Positions 21,086 through 32,462 of a stretch of 50,614 nucleotides of DNA are shown here, one piece after another (position 1 is the first letter of the stretch; each line of letters opens with the position of its first letter). The notes below the pieces were generated by a model, which was not told the origin of the DNA, searched no databases, and worked only from the letters and a program-made list of their open reading frames with translations. The DNA is from Stutzerimonas stutzeri (GTDB lineage Bacteria > Pseudomonadota > Gammaproteobacteria > Pseudomonadales > Pseudomonadaceae): assembly GCF_024448935.1 (NCBI RefSeq), contig NZ_JAMOIE010000028.1, positions 1 to 50,614 on the forward strand, in the 5' to 3' direction. Made by a program: the position numbers and the translations under genes.

Positions 21086-22056
21086 CAGGCTTCCTCTGGC
21101 GGTAAATCGAGCAGGCGCTTGGCCACGTCCGCAGCGGCCCGCACCAGGGCATCGCAGATGCCGGGTTCCGACGCTGAATGGCCCGCCTCGCGAATGATCT
21201 GCAGCTCGCTGTTGGGCCAGGCCTCATGCAGCGCCCACGCATTGTCCAGCGGGCAGACCGCATCATAACGGCCATGCACGATGATGCCCGGCAGGTGTGC
21301 AATCCTGTGCATGTCGCGCAGTATCTGGTTCGGCTCAAGAAATGCCTGGTTGACGAAGTAATGGCACTCGATACGCGCCATTGCCAGCGCACGATGAGTA
21401 TCGGCGAAACGATCAACTACCTGGGTATTGGGCCGCAGCGTGGCCGTGCGCCCCTCCCAGCAGGACCAGGCCTTGGCCGCATGCATCTGGGCGATCTGGT
21501 CGGTACCGGTCAGACGCTTGTAGAACGCCTGCATTAGGTCGCCACGTTCTTCTGGCGGAATCGGAGCGATGAAGTCCTGCCAATAATCCGGAAACAGGCG
21601 GCTAGCGCCTTCCTGATAGAACCAGTGGAAGTCCTCCGGCCGACACAGAAAGATGCCCCGCAGGATGAGCGCATGGACACGCTCAGGAAAGGTCTGGGCA
21701 TACGCGAGCGACAGCGTCGAACCCCAGGAGCCGCCAAACAGCACCCACTTGTCGATGCCGAGAAATTCGCGGATGTGCTCCATGTCCGCGATCAGGTGCG
21801 CCGTGGTGTTGTTTTCGAGTCTTGCATGGGGGCTGGAACGACCGCAGCCACGCTGATCGAACGTGATGATTCGGTAAAGGTTGGGGTCGAAGAAGCGACG
21901 ACTCAGCGCATCACAACCACCGCCTGGGCCACCGTGAACGAACACAACAGACAGGCCCTCCGGCGACCCACTCTCGTCGACGTAAAGCACATGCGGCGCT
22001 TCGACCGCCAGCTCATGCCGGACGTAGGGTTTGATCTCCGGATACAAGGTCTGCAT
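21085..22056 (-). CDS. pip: Proline iminopeptidase
   Basis: A 323-residue alpha/beta-hydrolase that releases N-terminal proline. [12 protein letters not shown] is the oxyanion motif, [13 protein letters not shown] carries the nucleophile Ser, GRYDAVCP the Asp and [10 protein letters not shown] the His. ATG 22056 ([11 protein letters not shown]) is the family-like start; an ATG four codons upstream is also open. Cytosolic, upstream of and coupled to dtd. Confidence 0.95.
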   Translation of the reverse strand: MQTLYPEIKPYVRHELAVEAPHVLYVDESGSPEGLSVVFVHGGPGGGCDALSRRFFDPNLYRIITFDQRGCGRSSPHARLENNTTAHLIADMEHIREFLGIDKWVLFGGSWGSTLSLAYAQTFPERVHALILRGIFLCRPEDFHWFYQEGASRLFPDYWQDFIAPIPPEERGDLMQAFYKRLTGTDQIAQMHAAKAWSCWEGRTATLRPNTQVVDRFADTHRALAMARIECHYFVNQAFLEPNQILRDMHRIAHLPGIIVHGRYDAVCPLDNAWALHEAWPNSELQIIREAGHSASEPGICDALVRAAADVAKRLLDLPPEEA

Positions 22057-22133
22057 GGCACACTCCATGATCGGTACGCGGGTTAGGACCGCCTGACGTT
22101 TCCGGCATCATAACGAGGTTCGAGAGGTTAGGC

Positions 22134-22337
22134 ATGCCCGTATGGAAATTAGCCGTCGCGTTCAGGGCGGTAGCGCTGATGCTGGCCGGATGTGGTCGCG
22201 ATAATCCAGAGGCTGCGCTGCGGGCGGCTGTTGAATCGCTGCAGGACAGCATTGAAAGCAAGGACACCTGCCGGCTCATGGACCTCGTTCACCACGAGTT
22301 CAGCGCCAACCGAGAGGCGGGCGGATCGGGACTGTAG
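22134..22337 (+). pseudogene. Truncated small lipoprotein gene (NTF2-like family remnant)
   Basis: The frame encodes a lipoprotein signal (VALMLAGC lipobox) and LRAAVESLQDSIESKD, which resembles the first helices of a Pseudomonas lipoprotein of the NTF2-like fold (from memory). After EFSANRE the sequence becomes AGGSGL and stops, with no conserved core. The last bases are shared with the truncated end of the convergent lipocalin gene, which suggests one deletion removed both 3' ends. Confidence 0.6.
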
Positions 22338-22724
22338 TCACCGGCACGATAAAGGATCCAGCACTGTCCCTTGGTCAGGCCCGGGAAGAGATCGCTGGAC
22401 CAGTTGTCGAAGCGAACCCACAGCTTGTCCGTCTGACCCTGCTGCTGCAGTACCGCCTCCCCCGTGGCCTCCAGCTGTTCGCCATCTTCGGTTTCGCAGC
22501 GATTGGTCACCGCCACGCTGCCGTCATCCTGCAGCCGGTAATTCGCCTGCGAGCGCATGCAGTTGCGCTGAAAAAAACATCGGCAGGCGCGCCTGCTCGT
22601 ACCAGGTGCCTTGATAGCGTTCCAGATCCACCTGCCCGGCGGTCTCAGGCCCGTTCACGTTACGGCCGGAAGCTGCACATCCGGCGACCGGTAGTGCAGT
22701 GAAAAGCGCAACGAACAGGCGCGT
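22314..22724 (-). pseudogene. Lipocalin (Blc-like) lipoprotein pseudogene
   Basis: The minus strand reads RLFVALFTALPVAGCAASG (lipobox), then ERYQGTWYEQARLPMFF, the lipocalin GxWYE motif. The frame then shifts in a run of 7 T where 6 would keep the frame, and continues as CMRSQANYRLQDDGSVAVTN and DLFPGLTKGQCWILYRAGDY. The conserved C-terminal part after GDYS is missing. A good Shine-Dalgarno (AAGGAG) precedes ACG at the expected start, so ATG may have mutated to ACG. Three lesions make it a pseudogene. It follows the small lipoprotein gene at 22734-22988. Confidence 0.8.
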
Positions 22725-22733
22725 ACGAGCTCC

Positions 22734-22988
22734 TTATTTCAGACCTTGGCCGGAAAACATCATGACTTTGTCACCCGCAAACTGGATGCTGATAAAGCGA
22801 TTTTTCTGCCCCCAGGTGCAGCTCGACATGCCCAGCGCGCCGGCGCACTCGCCTGGCTTGCCCAAGAGCTTTTCGACCTCTGCACGGGACATCCCCGCCT
22901 GCAGTTTGGCGAAGTTTTCCTGCGTCACCGGACTGCACGCAGCCAACAGCACGACAGCGACGATCAGCGATACATAGCGCAACGACAT
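22734..22988 (-). CDS. Small lipoprotein, BamE/DUF3862-like
   Basis: The protein is 84 residues: a signal with lipobox VVLLAACS, then ENFAKLQAGMSRAEVEKLLGKPGEC. The pattern of M-x-x-x-E-V-x-x-L-L-G-x-P is shared by BamE (SmpA/OmlA) and DUF3862 proteins. Two further cysteines occur in the mature part. The function is unknown; an outer-membrane-anchored periplasmic role is inferred. The place between the lipocalin remnant and DUF924 matches P. aeruginosa order as I recall it. Confidence 0.8.
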   Translation of the reverse strand: MSLRYVSLIVAVVLLAACSPVTQENFAKLQAGMSRAEVEKLLGKPGECAGALGMSSCTWGQKNRFISIQFAGDKVMMFSGQGLK

Positions 22989-23082
22989 GTCGGATTCCTT
23001 TTTTTCGAGTCAACAGCTGGCCTTGCTTGGCCTTGTGGTAACAGATAGAAAACAAGCCGCCCAGGATGGTTCCGGAGCAGGC

Positions 23083-23685
23083 CTAGAAGCCTGAGCCAGG
23101 CCCGGCGAGAAACGTCTGTTCAGCCTCGCTCGAGCTGCGACCCAGGATGGCATTGCGATGAGGAAAGCGGCCGAAGCGAGCAATGACCTGCCGATGGCGT
23201 TCAGCAAAGTCGAGGAAATCGGCAAACAGCTTTTGCTCGCCCGCATCGGCAATCCCGAGGAGCTGCTCGAACTGCTGCACGGCCTGATCCTGCACGCTGA
23301 GATTTTCCGCGTGTTCCAGCACAAAATAGATGAATACACGCTGTATAGGCGTCAGCAGGACGTCGCCGCCGTGGGCCATGCCGTCCCGCACAAGCTGCAG
23401 CGCGCGTTCATCGCCGGCGAATGCCTTCGGTGTGCCGCGATAGATCATGCGCGGAAGCTGATCGAGGAGAAGGACAAGCGCGAGCCAGCCATGTGGCGAC
23501 CCGGCCCACTCGTTCAGCTCGCCTGCGAGCGCGCGCTCGGTGAGATCACCGAAACGCTCGCGGGCTTCTGCATCCTGTTCGGGTTTGTAGCCGAACCAGA
23601 CACCATTCTTTGCACCCGCTATCTCAGTAGCGGTAGTGCCCTCACCGAACCACCAGTTCAGCAATTCCTGGGAGGGCGAGGTCAT
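23083..23685 (-). CDS. DUF924 family protein
   Basis: A 200-residue, mostly helical protein. LNWWFGEGTTATEIAGAKNGVWFGYKPEQD at the start and LVLLLDQLPRMIYRGTPKAFAGD in the middle are the DUF924 signatures, a fold resembling TPR proteins. The biochemical role is unknown. It is 3 nt downstream of fbp on the same strand, so probably cotranscribed. Confidence 0.9.
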   Translation of the reverse strand: MTSPSQELLNWWFGEGTTATEIAGAKNGVWFGYKPEQDAEARERFGDLTERALAGELNEWAGSPHGWLALVLLLDQLPRMIYRGTPKAFAGDERALQLVRDGMAHGGDVLLTPIQRVFIYFVLEHAENLSVQDQAVQQFEQLLGIADAGEQKLFADFLDFAERHRQVIARFGRFPHRNAILGRSSSEAEQTFLAGPGSGF

Positions 23686-23688
23686 CTT

Positions 23689-24699
23689 TCAGGCCCTGTG
23701 GTAACCAGTGACGCGCTCGACTTCTTCCTTCGATCCCAGGAACACTGGCACACGCTGGTGCAGCGACTCGGGTTGAACGTCGAGAATGCGCTGAGTGCCG
23801 GTGGTTGCCGCGCCGCCGGCCTGCTCGATGATAAAGGACATGGGGTTGGCTTCGTACATCAGCCGCAGCTTGCCGGCCTTGCCAGGCCCGCGCGAATCGC
23901 GTGGGTACATGAACATGCCGCCGCGGGTCAGGATGCGGTGCACGTCGGCGACCATCGAAGCGATCCAGCGCATGTTGTAGTTCTTGTTCAGCGGGCCTTC
24001 ATCGCCGGCCAGCAATTCGCTGACGTAGCGCTGTACCGGTGCTTCCCAGTGGCGCTGATTGGACATGTTGATAGCGAACTCAGCGGTGCTTTCCGGCACG
24101 CGGACGTTTTCATGAGTCAGCACGAAGCTACCCAGTTCGCGGTCCAGGGTGAAGCCCATGACACCGTTGCCGAGCGTCAGCATCAGCATGGTTTGCGGGC
24201 CATAGATCGCGTAACCCGCGGCGACCTGCTTGGTGCCCGGCTGAAGGAACGCTTCTTCACCGAGCGCGTCGTTCTGGGTGAAGCATTCACCCGGGCAGCG
24301 CAGTACGGAGAAGATGGTGCCGACCGACACGTTGACATCGATATTGCTGGAGCCGTCCAGCGGGTCGAAGACCAGCAGGTAGGCGCCTTTCGGATACTTG
24401 CCAGGAATCTGGTAGGCGTTGTCCATTTCTTCCGAGGCCATACCGGCCAGGTGGCCGCCCCACTCGTTGGCTTCGAGCAGGATCTCGTTGGACAGGACGT
24501 CGAGTTTCTTCTGCACTTCGCCCTGGATGTTCTCGGTTTCGGTCGCCCCGAGAATACCGCCCAGCGCGCCCTTGGAGACGGCGTGGCTGATCTCCTTGCA
24601 CGCTCGAGCCACTACTTCGATAAGGAAGCGCAGATCTGCAGGGGTGTTGTTGCTGCGGGTCTGCTCAATCAAGTAGCGACTCAGGGTTACGCGTGACAT
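23689..24699 (-). CDS. fbp: Fructose-1,6-bisphosphatase class I
   Basis: A 336-residue class I FBPase for gluconeogenesis. The metal-binding signature [19 protein letters not shown] is intact, as are [23 protein letters not shown] (sugar-phosphate binding) and [12 protein letters not shown]. The gene lies between glgP and DUF924 on the minus strand, linking gluconeogenesis and glycogen turnover genes. Confidence 0.97.
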   Translation of the reverse strand: MSRVTLSRYLIEQTRSNNTPADLRFLIEVVARACKEISHAVSKGALGGILGATETENIQGEVQKKLDVLSNEILLEANEWGGHLAGMASEEMDNAYQIPGKYPKGAYLLVFDPLDGSSNIDVNVSVGTIFSVLRCPGECFTQNDALGEEAFLQPGTKQVAAGYAIYGPQTMLMLTLGNGVMGFTLDRELGSFVLTHENVRVPESTAEFAINMSNQRHWEAPVQRYVSELLAGDEGPLNKNYNMRWIASMVADVHRILTRGGMFMYPRDSRGPGKAGKLRLMYEANPMSFIIEQAGGAATTGTQRILDVQPESLHQRVPVFLGSKEEVERVTGYHRA

Positions 24700-24905
24700 G
24701 GAATGGCTCCGGAGGGATGGATAAGCCCGCGCAGTTTAGCAGGCCTCTGAGGAAACTGACCCTCCTCAGACCTGTCGACAGGGCACAGAGTTCAGCAAAG
24801 CGGCAAAGTGCCTGCACCAGCCATATCATCCGCCTACGCGCTCCCGTCATGCGGAAGCGGCGGCGGTCCGATCCATCAACCCGCCAAGCCGCTCCACCTA
24901 AGCCA

Positions 24906-27365
<2,460 letters not shown>

Positions 27366-27452
27366 GGGCAGACCTCGTGCAGCGGGTGAAAGGATACGAA
27401 GCATTCATGGCGGCGCCAGGCCGCCTCGAAAAATACGGTAATACAGACAAGC

Positions 27453-27968
27453 TTGCAGGTTTCAGCAGCATCTGCGCGACCGTGCGTCCGGCGTTCGACT
27501 CGTCGGCTTCGCTGGAAATTCCACCCCGTGTCGCCAGGATCGCGCGCCGCCATTACCGATATCGCCGCCGTGCACCCGCGTTCGATCGCTTCTGCCGACC
27601 CCGAGCGCCTGGAAACCTGGGCGCGATACAGCAACGGCCCGTGCCGAGACTGCCACGCCACGTGTTGCACTTTGCCGGTCGAGGTGCCGATCGATGACTT
27701 GATCCGCCTCGAAGTGGCCGATGCCTTCGAGCATGACGAGCCGCTCAAGGGCATTGCCAAACGCCTGGGCAAAGAAGGCCTTGATGAACATTTCGATCAG
27801 AAGCACGGCATCTTCACCCTGCCCCGACAGGCCAATGGAAACTGTCTTTACCTCGATCGCAGAACACGCTTGTGCACGGTCTGTGCCAAGCGCCCCGAGA
27901 CCTGCCGCAACCACCCGATGTCGGCCCAAGGCCTGGCTATTGCCTATCAGAAGAAGACCGCCCAGTAG
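27453..27968 (+). CDS. YkgJ-family cysteine-cluster protein (start uncertain, 3' end altered)
   Basis: The core RYSNGPCRDCHATCCTLPVEV, then NCLYLDRRTRLCTVCAKRPETC, places it in the YkgJ/UPF0153 family of putative Zn/Fe-chelating proteins. Family members end with RNHP, a short stretch and a last cysteine in GYC. Here the main frame reads MSAQGLAIAYQKK, while the plus-one frame over the same bases reads DVGPRPGYC, so two compensating indels seem to have replaced the final motif. The frame opens at TTG 27453; GTG 27528, GTG 27570 or a non-standard ATT at 27552 are other starts, and none has a good Shine-Dalgarno. Confidence 0.7.
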   Translation: MQVSAASARPCVRRSTRRLRWKFHPVSPGSRAAITDIAAVHPRSIASADPERLETWARYSNGPCRDCHATCCTLPVEVPIDDLIRLEVADAFEHDEPLKGIAKRLGKEGLDEHFDQKHGIFTLPRQANGNCLYLDRRTRLCTVCAKRPETCRNHPMSAQGLAIAYQKKTAQ

Positions 27969-28117
27969 AAGACCGCAGCGCGCTAACGCCGCCTTCCCAC
28001 CCAACCGAAACGGCGGGGAATGGCCGCAATAAATGCCGCGGAAACTGGCAATATCGTGACTCAGCAGTCATGCTTGACGTCTGCCTGTATCCGCACACGT
28101 TTAGGAATCCACCCGGC

Positions 28118-28570
28118 ATGAGCCGCGATAGCCGCTACCTGGAAGCCATTCTGCACCACGACATCCCACTGACCCGCGCGATGGGCCTGCGCGTCGAGCA
28201 TTGGGAAAATCATGAGCTGCGCCTGACGGTCCCGCTGCAAGCGAACATCAACCACAAAAGCAGCATGTTCGGTGGCAGCCTCTACTGCGCCTCGGTGCTG
28301 GCGGGCTGGGGCTGGCTGCACCTGCGCCTGCGCGAGGCCGGGATCGACGAGGGCCATATCGTCATTCAGGAGGGCCTGATCGACTATCCGCTGCCCGTGA
28401 TGGATGACGCCACCGCGGTCTGCTCGGCCCCGGACGATAGCGCCTGGGAGCGATTCGAGATGATCTACCGTCGCCGTGGCCGTTCGCGCCTGACCCTGCG
28501 CAGTCGCGTTCTGGCTGCGGACGGCCGGGACGCAGTGCGTTTCACCGGCCAATTCGTGCTGCATAAGTAA
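28118..28570 (+). CDS. Putative hotdog-fold thioesterase (YiiD C-terminal domain)
   Basis: A 150-residue protein. LEAILHHDIPLTRAMGLRV, then LRLTVPLQANINHKSSMFGGSLY, is the pattern of the YiiD_C putative thioesterase domain with its hotdog helix. The substrate is unknown. AGGA at 28103-28106 lies 11 bases before ATG 28118; the frame is open upstream but overlaps the preceding gene's end without similarity. Confidence 0.85.
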   Translation: MSRDSRYLEAILHHDIPLTRAMGLRVEHWENHELRLTVPLQANINHKSSMFGGSLYCASVLAGWGWLHLRLREAGIDEGHIVIQEGLIDYPLPVMDDATAVCSAPDDSAWERFEMIYRRRGRSRLTLRSRVLAADGRDAVRFTGQFVLHK

Positions 28571-28838
28571 ACGCAGCCGCGCCCTCTGCCCTGCCAGGGT
28601 GCACCGGGCCGCTACAGCCCCCGCGCACCGTTGATCGCTGACGGCCCAAAGGCCCGCGCAAGCCACTGCGAAGCGGCGGGCAGCGGCCGGCTGTTCGGCC
28701 CCGGCCTATCGTCAGCCATTTCCCCCCGGATCCAGACGCCACCGCGCTCACCTGCTACCGCTGCAGGCTGGCATGCGCGCGCACGACGGACTACGCTGCA
28801 ACGGCCAACAATAAAAACAGCGTCAAGGAGCCGATGCC

Positions 28839-29627
28839 ATGGGCCTGTCCCGTAATGTCATTCTATTGTTCAGTGTTCTACTCGCCCTCAGCGGTGGCGC
28901 GCGCGCCGAGTTACCGAAGAACTATCAGATCATCCTGCAGACCGACAACTTTCCACCCTTCAACATGGGGCCGAGCCACAAGCGCTTCGCCCGCGGCGAC
29001 GAGGTGCAAGGCATCGCCACCGACACCGTGCGGGAGATCTTCAAACGTGCCGGCATCGGCTACAACCTGACGCTGCGCTCGCCCTGGGACCGCATCTACA
29101 ACCAGACCCTCACCGACACCGGTCACGGGTTGTTTTCAGTCACCCGTACGGCGCAGAACGAAGGCTTATTCAAGTGGATCGGGCCACTGGCCCGCTACGA
29201 CAGCGTGCTGCTCGCGGCGCCGGCCAAGCCCATCGATCTCAACTCCCTCACCCAGGCCCAGGGGCTGAAAATCGGCGCGCAGAAAAGCAGCGGCATCAGC
29301 CAGTACCTGGAACGGCAAGGATTGCGCCCGATCGACAGCCTCAGCGAAGAGGAAAACCTGCGCAAACTGCTCAGCGGCCGCCTGGATCTGTGGGCCACGG
29401 CCGATCCGGTCTGGCGTTACCGCGCCAAAGAACAGGGCGTCGAGGGGTTGCAGCCTGTGCTGAGCTTCCACGCCGAATACCTGTACCTGGCGCTGCACAA
29501 GGACACGCCCGACGAAGCCGTCGAGCGTCTGCAGAGCGCGCTCAATGATGTCATTGGCGAGGGCTATGCCGGCTGCAGCAAGACCCCCGACTTCTGTTAT
29601 CTGATACGCGATCGCAAGGCGCCCTGA
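28839..29627 (+). CDS. Periplasmic solute-binding protein (SBP_bac_3 family)
   Basis: A 262-residue exported protein. The signal peptide ends at SGGARA; the mature part starts ELPKNYQIILQTDNFPPFNM, followed by GIATDTVREIFKRAGI and a two-lobe periplasmic-binding fold with LSGRLDLWATADPVW. There is no permease or ATPase nearby, so it may be a stand-alone sensor-type or orphan binding protein. The ligand is unknown. AAGGAG lies about 7 bases before the ATG. Confidence 0.85.
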   Translation: MGLSRNVILLFSVLLALSGGARAELPKNYQIILQTDNFPPFNMGPSHKRFARGDEVQGIATDTVREIFKRAGIGYNLTLRSPWDRIYNQTLTDTGHGLFSVTRTAQNEGLFKWIGPLARYDSVLLAAPAKPIDLNSLTQAQGLKIGAQKSSGISQYLERQGLRPIDSLSEEENLRKLLSGRLDLWATADPVWRYRAKEQGVEGLQPVLSFHAEYLYLALHKDTPDEAVERLQSALNDVIGEGYAGCSKTPDFCYLIRDRKAP

Positions 29628-29649
29628 GCGCACCGGGGTCGCGAGGCGC

Positions 29650-30345
29650 TCAGACGTAGCGTGACTTCGGTGTGGCCATCGGCAGTGGGCCGTCGCCGAT
29701 CAGACGGAACTCGCCCTTGGCCGCATCGTAGGCGCGGATTTCGCTGGTGCCGATGTTGTAAACCCAGCCATGAATGAACAGCTGCCCGCTGGCCAGCCGC
29801 GCCGCCACCGAGGGGTGCGTACGTAGATGGTCGAGCTGGGCCAGCACGTTCTCCTCGGTCAGCACGCCAAGGGTGTTGTGGTCGGCGCAGCCGCAGTTCT
29901 CCTCGACCACCGTCCTGGCCACTTCGGCGTGTCGCAGCCAGCTCCGTACGGTCGGCATCCCGTCGAGGCTCGAGGGATTCAGCACCGCTTTCATCGCGCC
30001 ACAATCGGAATGGCCGCAGACGATGATGTGATGCACGCCAAGCGCCATCACCGCGAACTCGATGGCGGTCGACACGCCGCCATTCATGATCCCGTAGGGC
30101 GGCACGATATTGCCGACATTGCGCGTCACGAACAGGTCGCCCGGCGAGCTCTGGGTGATCAGCTCGGGCAGGATTCGCGAGTCCGCACAGGTGATGAACA
30201 TGGCCCGCGGCGTCTGCTCGTGGGCCAGCTTGTTGAACAGCTCACGCTGCTGCGGATAGATGTCTTCACGGAACCGAATGACCCCCGCGATCAGGTTGTC
30301 GAGCGCCTCCTGCGCTGTTTCGGTCGTCTTGTCAGCGAGACTCAT
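29650..30345 (-). CDS. Beta-class carbonic anhydrase
   Basis: A 231-residue beta carbonic anhydrase interconverting CO2 and bicarbonate. Zinc ligands and the catalytic dyad are visible in FITCADSRILPE and VCGHSDCGAMKA, and FVTRNVGNIVPPYG and GGVSTAIEFAV match the family. It is convergent with the upstream binding-protein gene. Confidence 0.93.
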   Translation of the reverse strand: MSLADKTTETAQEALDNLIAGVIRFREDIYPQQRELFNKLAHEQTPRAMFITCADSRILPELITQSSPGDLFVTRNVGNIVPPYGIMNGGVSTAIEFAVMALGVHHIIVCGHSDCGAMKAVLNPSSLDGMPTVRSWLRHAEVARTVVEENCGCADHNTLGVLTEENVLAQLDHLRTHPSVAARLASGQLFIHGWVYNIGTSEIRAYDAAKGEFRLIGDGPLPMATPKSRYV

Positions 30346-30464
30346 AGCACGATCTCTCTTAGGGTTTGGTTAGGTACGACGTTGCACACGTCCGGCCGGA
30401 CACTGCACAGCTGTGACAGACCGTAACAAACGCCGGGCGCGAGCCCCGACGTGATGAATCTGTA

Positions 30465-30892
30465 TCAGTGTTCTTTAGAAGGTAGACCAACCGATGCGCT
30501 GCGAGAGCTTCGCCAGTGCGCCATGCCGATCAGCGAATTGCCGGCCTGGTTCAATTCAGGCGACCAGACGCAGACCGTGAAGCGCCCCGGCACCACCGCC
30601 ACGATACCGCCACCCACGCCGCTCTTGCCGGGCAACAGTGCCGGCACGGCAAGGCGCGACTGGCTGATGTCGCAAATCACCAGCGCCCCGGCACTGATGA
30701 ACGGGTTGCGCGGTATGCCACGCTCGAACGCCAGCGGTACCGGCGAGTACAACGGCGGCCCGGACGGTTCGTGTCCTGGCGCGCCCACAACGACTCGCCG
30801 CAATGCTGAATCGCCTGCACCAGGCTAAAAGACCCTGGAATGCTCTGGATCGAAAACGGCGTCTTCGCATTACCGGCGTAGTAGAGCTCACC
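30465..30892 (-). pseudogene. Glutaminase pseudogene (internal deletion and frameshift)
   Basis: Two minus-strand frames make a broken serine-dependent glutaminase. The first reads [18 protein letters not shown], which holds the active-site Ser of the SIQS motif. It shifts frame near 30775 and continues as [12 protein letters not shown] and [19 protein letters not shown]. After SRLAVP the sequence jumps to [18 protein letters not shown] and [14 protein letters not shown], so roughly 120 residues of the middle are gone. The first 40 or so residues are also missing. Confidence 0.88.
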
Positions 30893-30996
30893 CCTTAGCC
30901 AGGGGCGGAGGGCTGTAGTAGGCTGCATGGCAAATCCGATATACGCCAAGCGCATGACAAAGAACACAATAGTCGCCATGTCACCGGAGATTTTCC

Positions 30997-31428
30997 ATGA
31001 GCGCCCTCGTCGTTCCCTGCGCGCACTGCGCCGGGCTCAACCGCATCCCAGCCGACCGATTGGCCGCGGGTCCGCGCTGCGGCCGTTGCAAATCTGCGGT
31101 ACTGACCGATACACCGTTCGAACTGAGCCGGGCGAGCTTCGCCAATCAGGTCAAGGGCGACTTGCCGTTACTGGTGGACGTTTGGGCGAGTTGGTGCGGG
31201 CCGTGCCGCAGCTTTGCGCCGATCTTCGAGCAGGCGGCTGCGCAGCTGCAGGGTCGCTGTCGGCTGGCCAAGCTGGACAGCGAAGCCAACCCGCAGCTGT
31301 CGAGCCAGCTCGGTATTCGCTCGATTCCGAGCCTGATCCTGTTCAAGGATGGAAGCGAGACTGCGCGCCAGAGCGGGGCAATGCCGTTGCCGCAATTGCT
31401 GGCATGGCTCCAGCAGCAGGGGGTATGA
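30997..31428 (+). CDS. trxC: Thioredoxin 2 TrxC
   Basis: A 143-residue thioredoxin with the N-terminal zinc finger that marks TrxC (CAHC and CGRC pairs, residues about 9-31), then the active site [13 protein letters not shown] and the cis-proline loop [12 protein letters not shown]. It is a cytosolic disulfide reductant, often induced by oxidative stress in other bacteria. It is the last gene before the polyene operon. Confidence 0.95.
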   Translation: MSALVVPCAHCAGLNRIPADRLAAGPRCGRCKSAVLTDTPFELSRASFANQVKGDLPLLVDVWASWCGPCRSFAPIFEQAAAQLQGRCRLAKLDSEANPQLSSQLGIRSIPSLILFKDGSETARQSGAMPLPQLLAWLQQQGV

Positions 31429-31616
31429 CGGGCGCTGGCCCGCCTGAACGCTTTTTGTAACGAGACGAGGTCGCGCGTGGAGGTACACGCCTCGAATCGG
31501 TCTTCTCCCCGGAGCGAAAGCCCCTGTAAGTGCGAAAAAACCAATAAAAGACCGTGCGTTTCGCTTCTGGTTCCGCGAAGCACGCGTACCTCTTATCCGG
31601 ATATTTCAAGCAACGT

Positions 31617-31645
31617 TTGCCTCAGCCGGATCGCGATTGGATAAT
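31617..31645 (+). promoter_or_regulatory. Candidate sigma-70 promoter of the aryl polyene operon
   Basis: TTGCCT (31617-31622), a 17-bp spacer and GATAAT (31640-31645) fit the housekeeping consensus (TTGACA-17-TATAAT) at 9 of 12 positions. It lies in the 302-bp gap between trxC and the first polyene gene; predicted transcription starts near 31652. Nothing else was identified in this gap. Confidence 0.5.
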
Positions 31646-31730
31646 GCCGCCACTTTCACGGCGGATAATTTACCGATAGTCGCTGCACAGGGACGTCGAC
31701 ACGCCAATAACAAGGCTCGCGGACGAGCCG

Positions 31731-32462
31731 GTGAGTTCACGCGTGATTCAATTCGATATCGATCAATGGCAGGCCTGGGCTCCAGGTCTGGCACTCGCTG
31801 ATGACTGGGCGATTTGGGCTCGGCATCCATACGACCTCAAAAACAGCGACGCGCAGCCGGACGTCAGCTTCCTGCCCGCCATGCAACGCCGACGGCTCAG
31901 CCGGTTGGCGCGTATGGTATTCGCCGTGGCTGCGCCACTGGCTGCCGGGCAGTCGCCGATGCCCATGGTGTATGCCTCGCGCCATGGAGAAACCGCACGC
32001 ACCTTTGCCATCCTCAATGATCTGGCAGATGGCGAGCCCCTTTCGCCGACTCAATTCAGCCTGTCGGTGCATAACGCGATCATCGGCCTCTGGTCGATTC
32101 AGCAGCAAGACACCAGCGAGATGACCGCGCTGGCCGCCGAAGGCGATGGCCTGGAGCATGCCGTGCTCGAGGCGTCCATGCTGCTCGGCGAAGGCGCGCC
32201 GGCCGTGCTGGTGGTGATTGCCGAAGACCAGCCCCCCGCCGTCTATGCGCCCTGGATCAGCGACGTCAGCTTTCCTTATGCCGTAGCGCTGTTGCTCAAG
32301 CCGGGCCACTCCTGGCAATTGAGCCTCGAAGCCGCCGATGAAGACGCCACCCCGCCACCTCGCCCACACGCGATCGGGCTGGTTTGCGCGCTGCTCAACG
32401 GCACATCCGGCTGTCAGCATCGATGGAAGAGACGCCAATGGAACTGGCAGCAGACTCATTGA
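31731..32462 (+). CDS. apeC: Aryl polyene chain-length-factor-like ketosynthase partner
   Basis: A 243-residue protein of the 'beta-ketoacyl synthase N-terminal-like' type (SLSVHNAIIGLWSI, PAVLVVIAEDQPP). It is half the size of a ketosynthase and has no Cys-His-His triad. In studied APE clusters such a protein pairs with the ketosynthase ApeO as a chain-length factor; that role is inferred here. It starts at GTG 31731 or GTG 31743; GGTGAG before the latter is a possible Shine-Dalgarno. First gene of the operon, overlapping the next by 25 nt. Confidence 0.82.
   Translation: MSSRVIQFDIDQWQAWAPGLALADDWAIWARHPYDLKNSDAQPDVSFLPAMQRRRLSRLARMVFAVAAPLAAGQSPMPMVYASRHGETARTFAILNDLADGEPLSPTQFSLSVHNAIIGLWSIQQQDTSEMTALAAEGDGLEHAVLEASMLLGEGAPAVLVVIAEDQPPAVYAPWISDVSFPYAVALLLKPGHSWQLSLEAADEDATPPPRPHAIGLVCALLNGTSGCQHRWKRRQWNWQQTH

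Noticed and set aside
23158..24696. 512-codon plus-strand open frame
   Set aside because: It runs opposite the DUF924 and fbp genes, both clearly real, and shows no motif of its own.
24746..24770. 8-bp hairpin between glgP and fbp as a terminator
   Set aside because: The stem is perfect but has no T-tract on either strand and lies about 140 bp past glgP; function cannot be supported.
31429..31460. Possible terminator after trxC
   Set aside because: A 5-bp stem (cgggc/gcccg) is followed by T5 only after 9 other bases; too weak to call.
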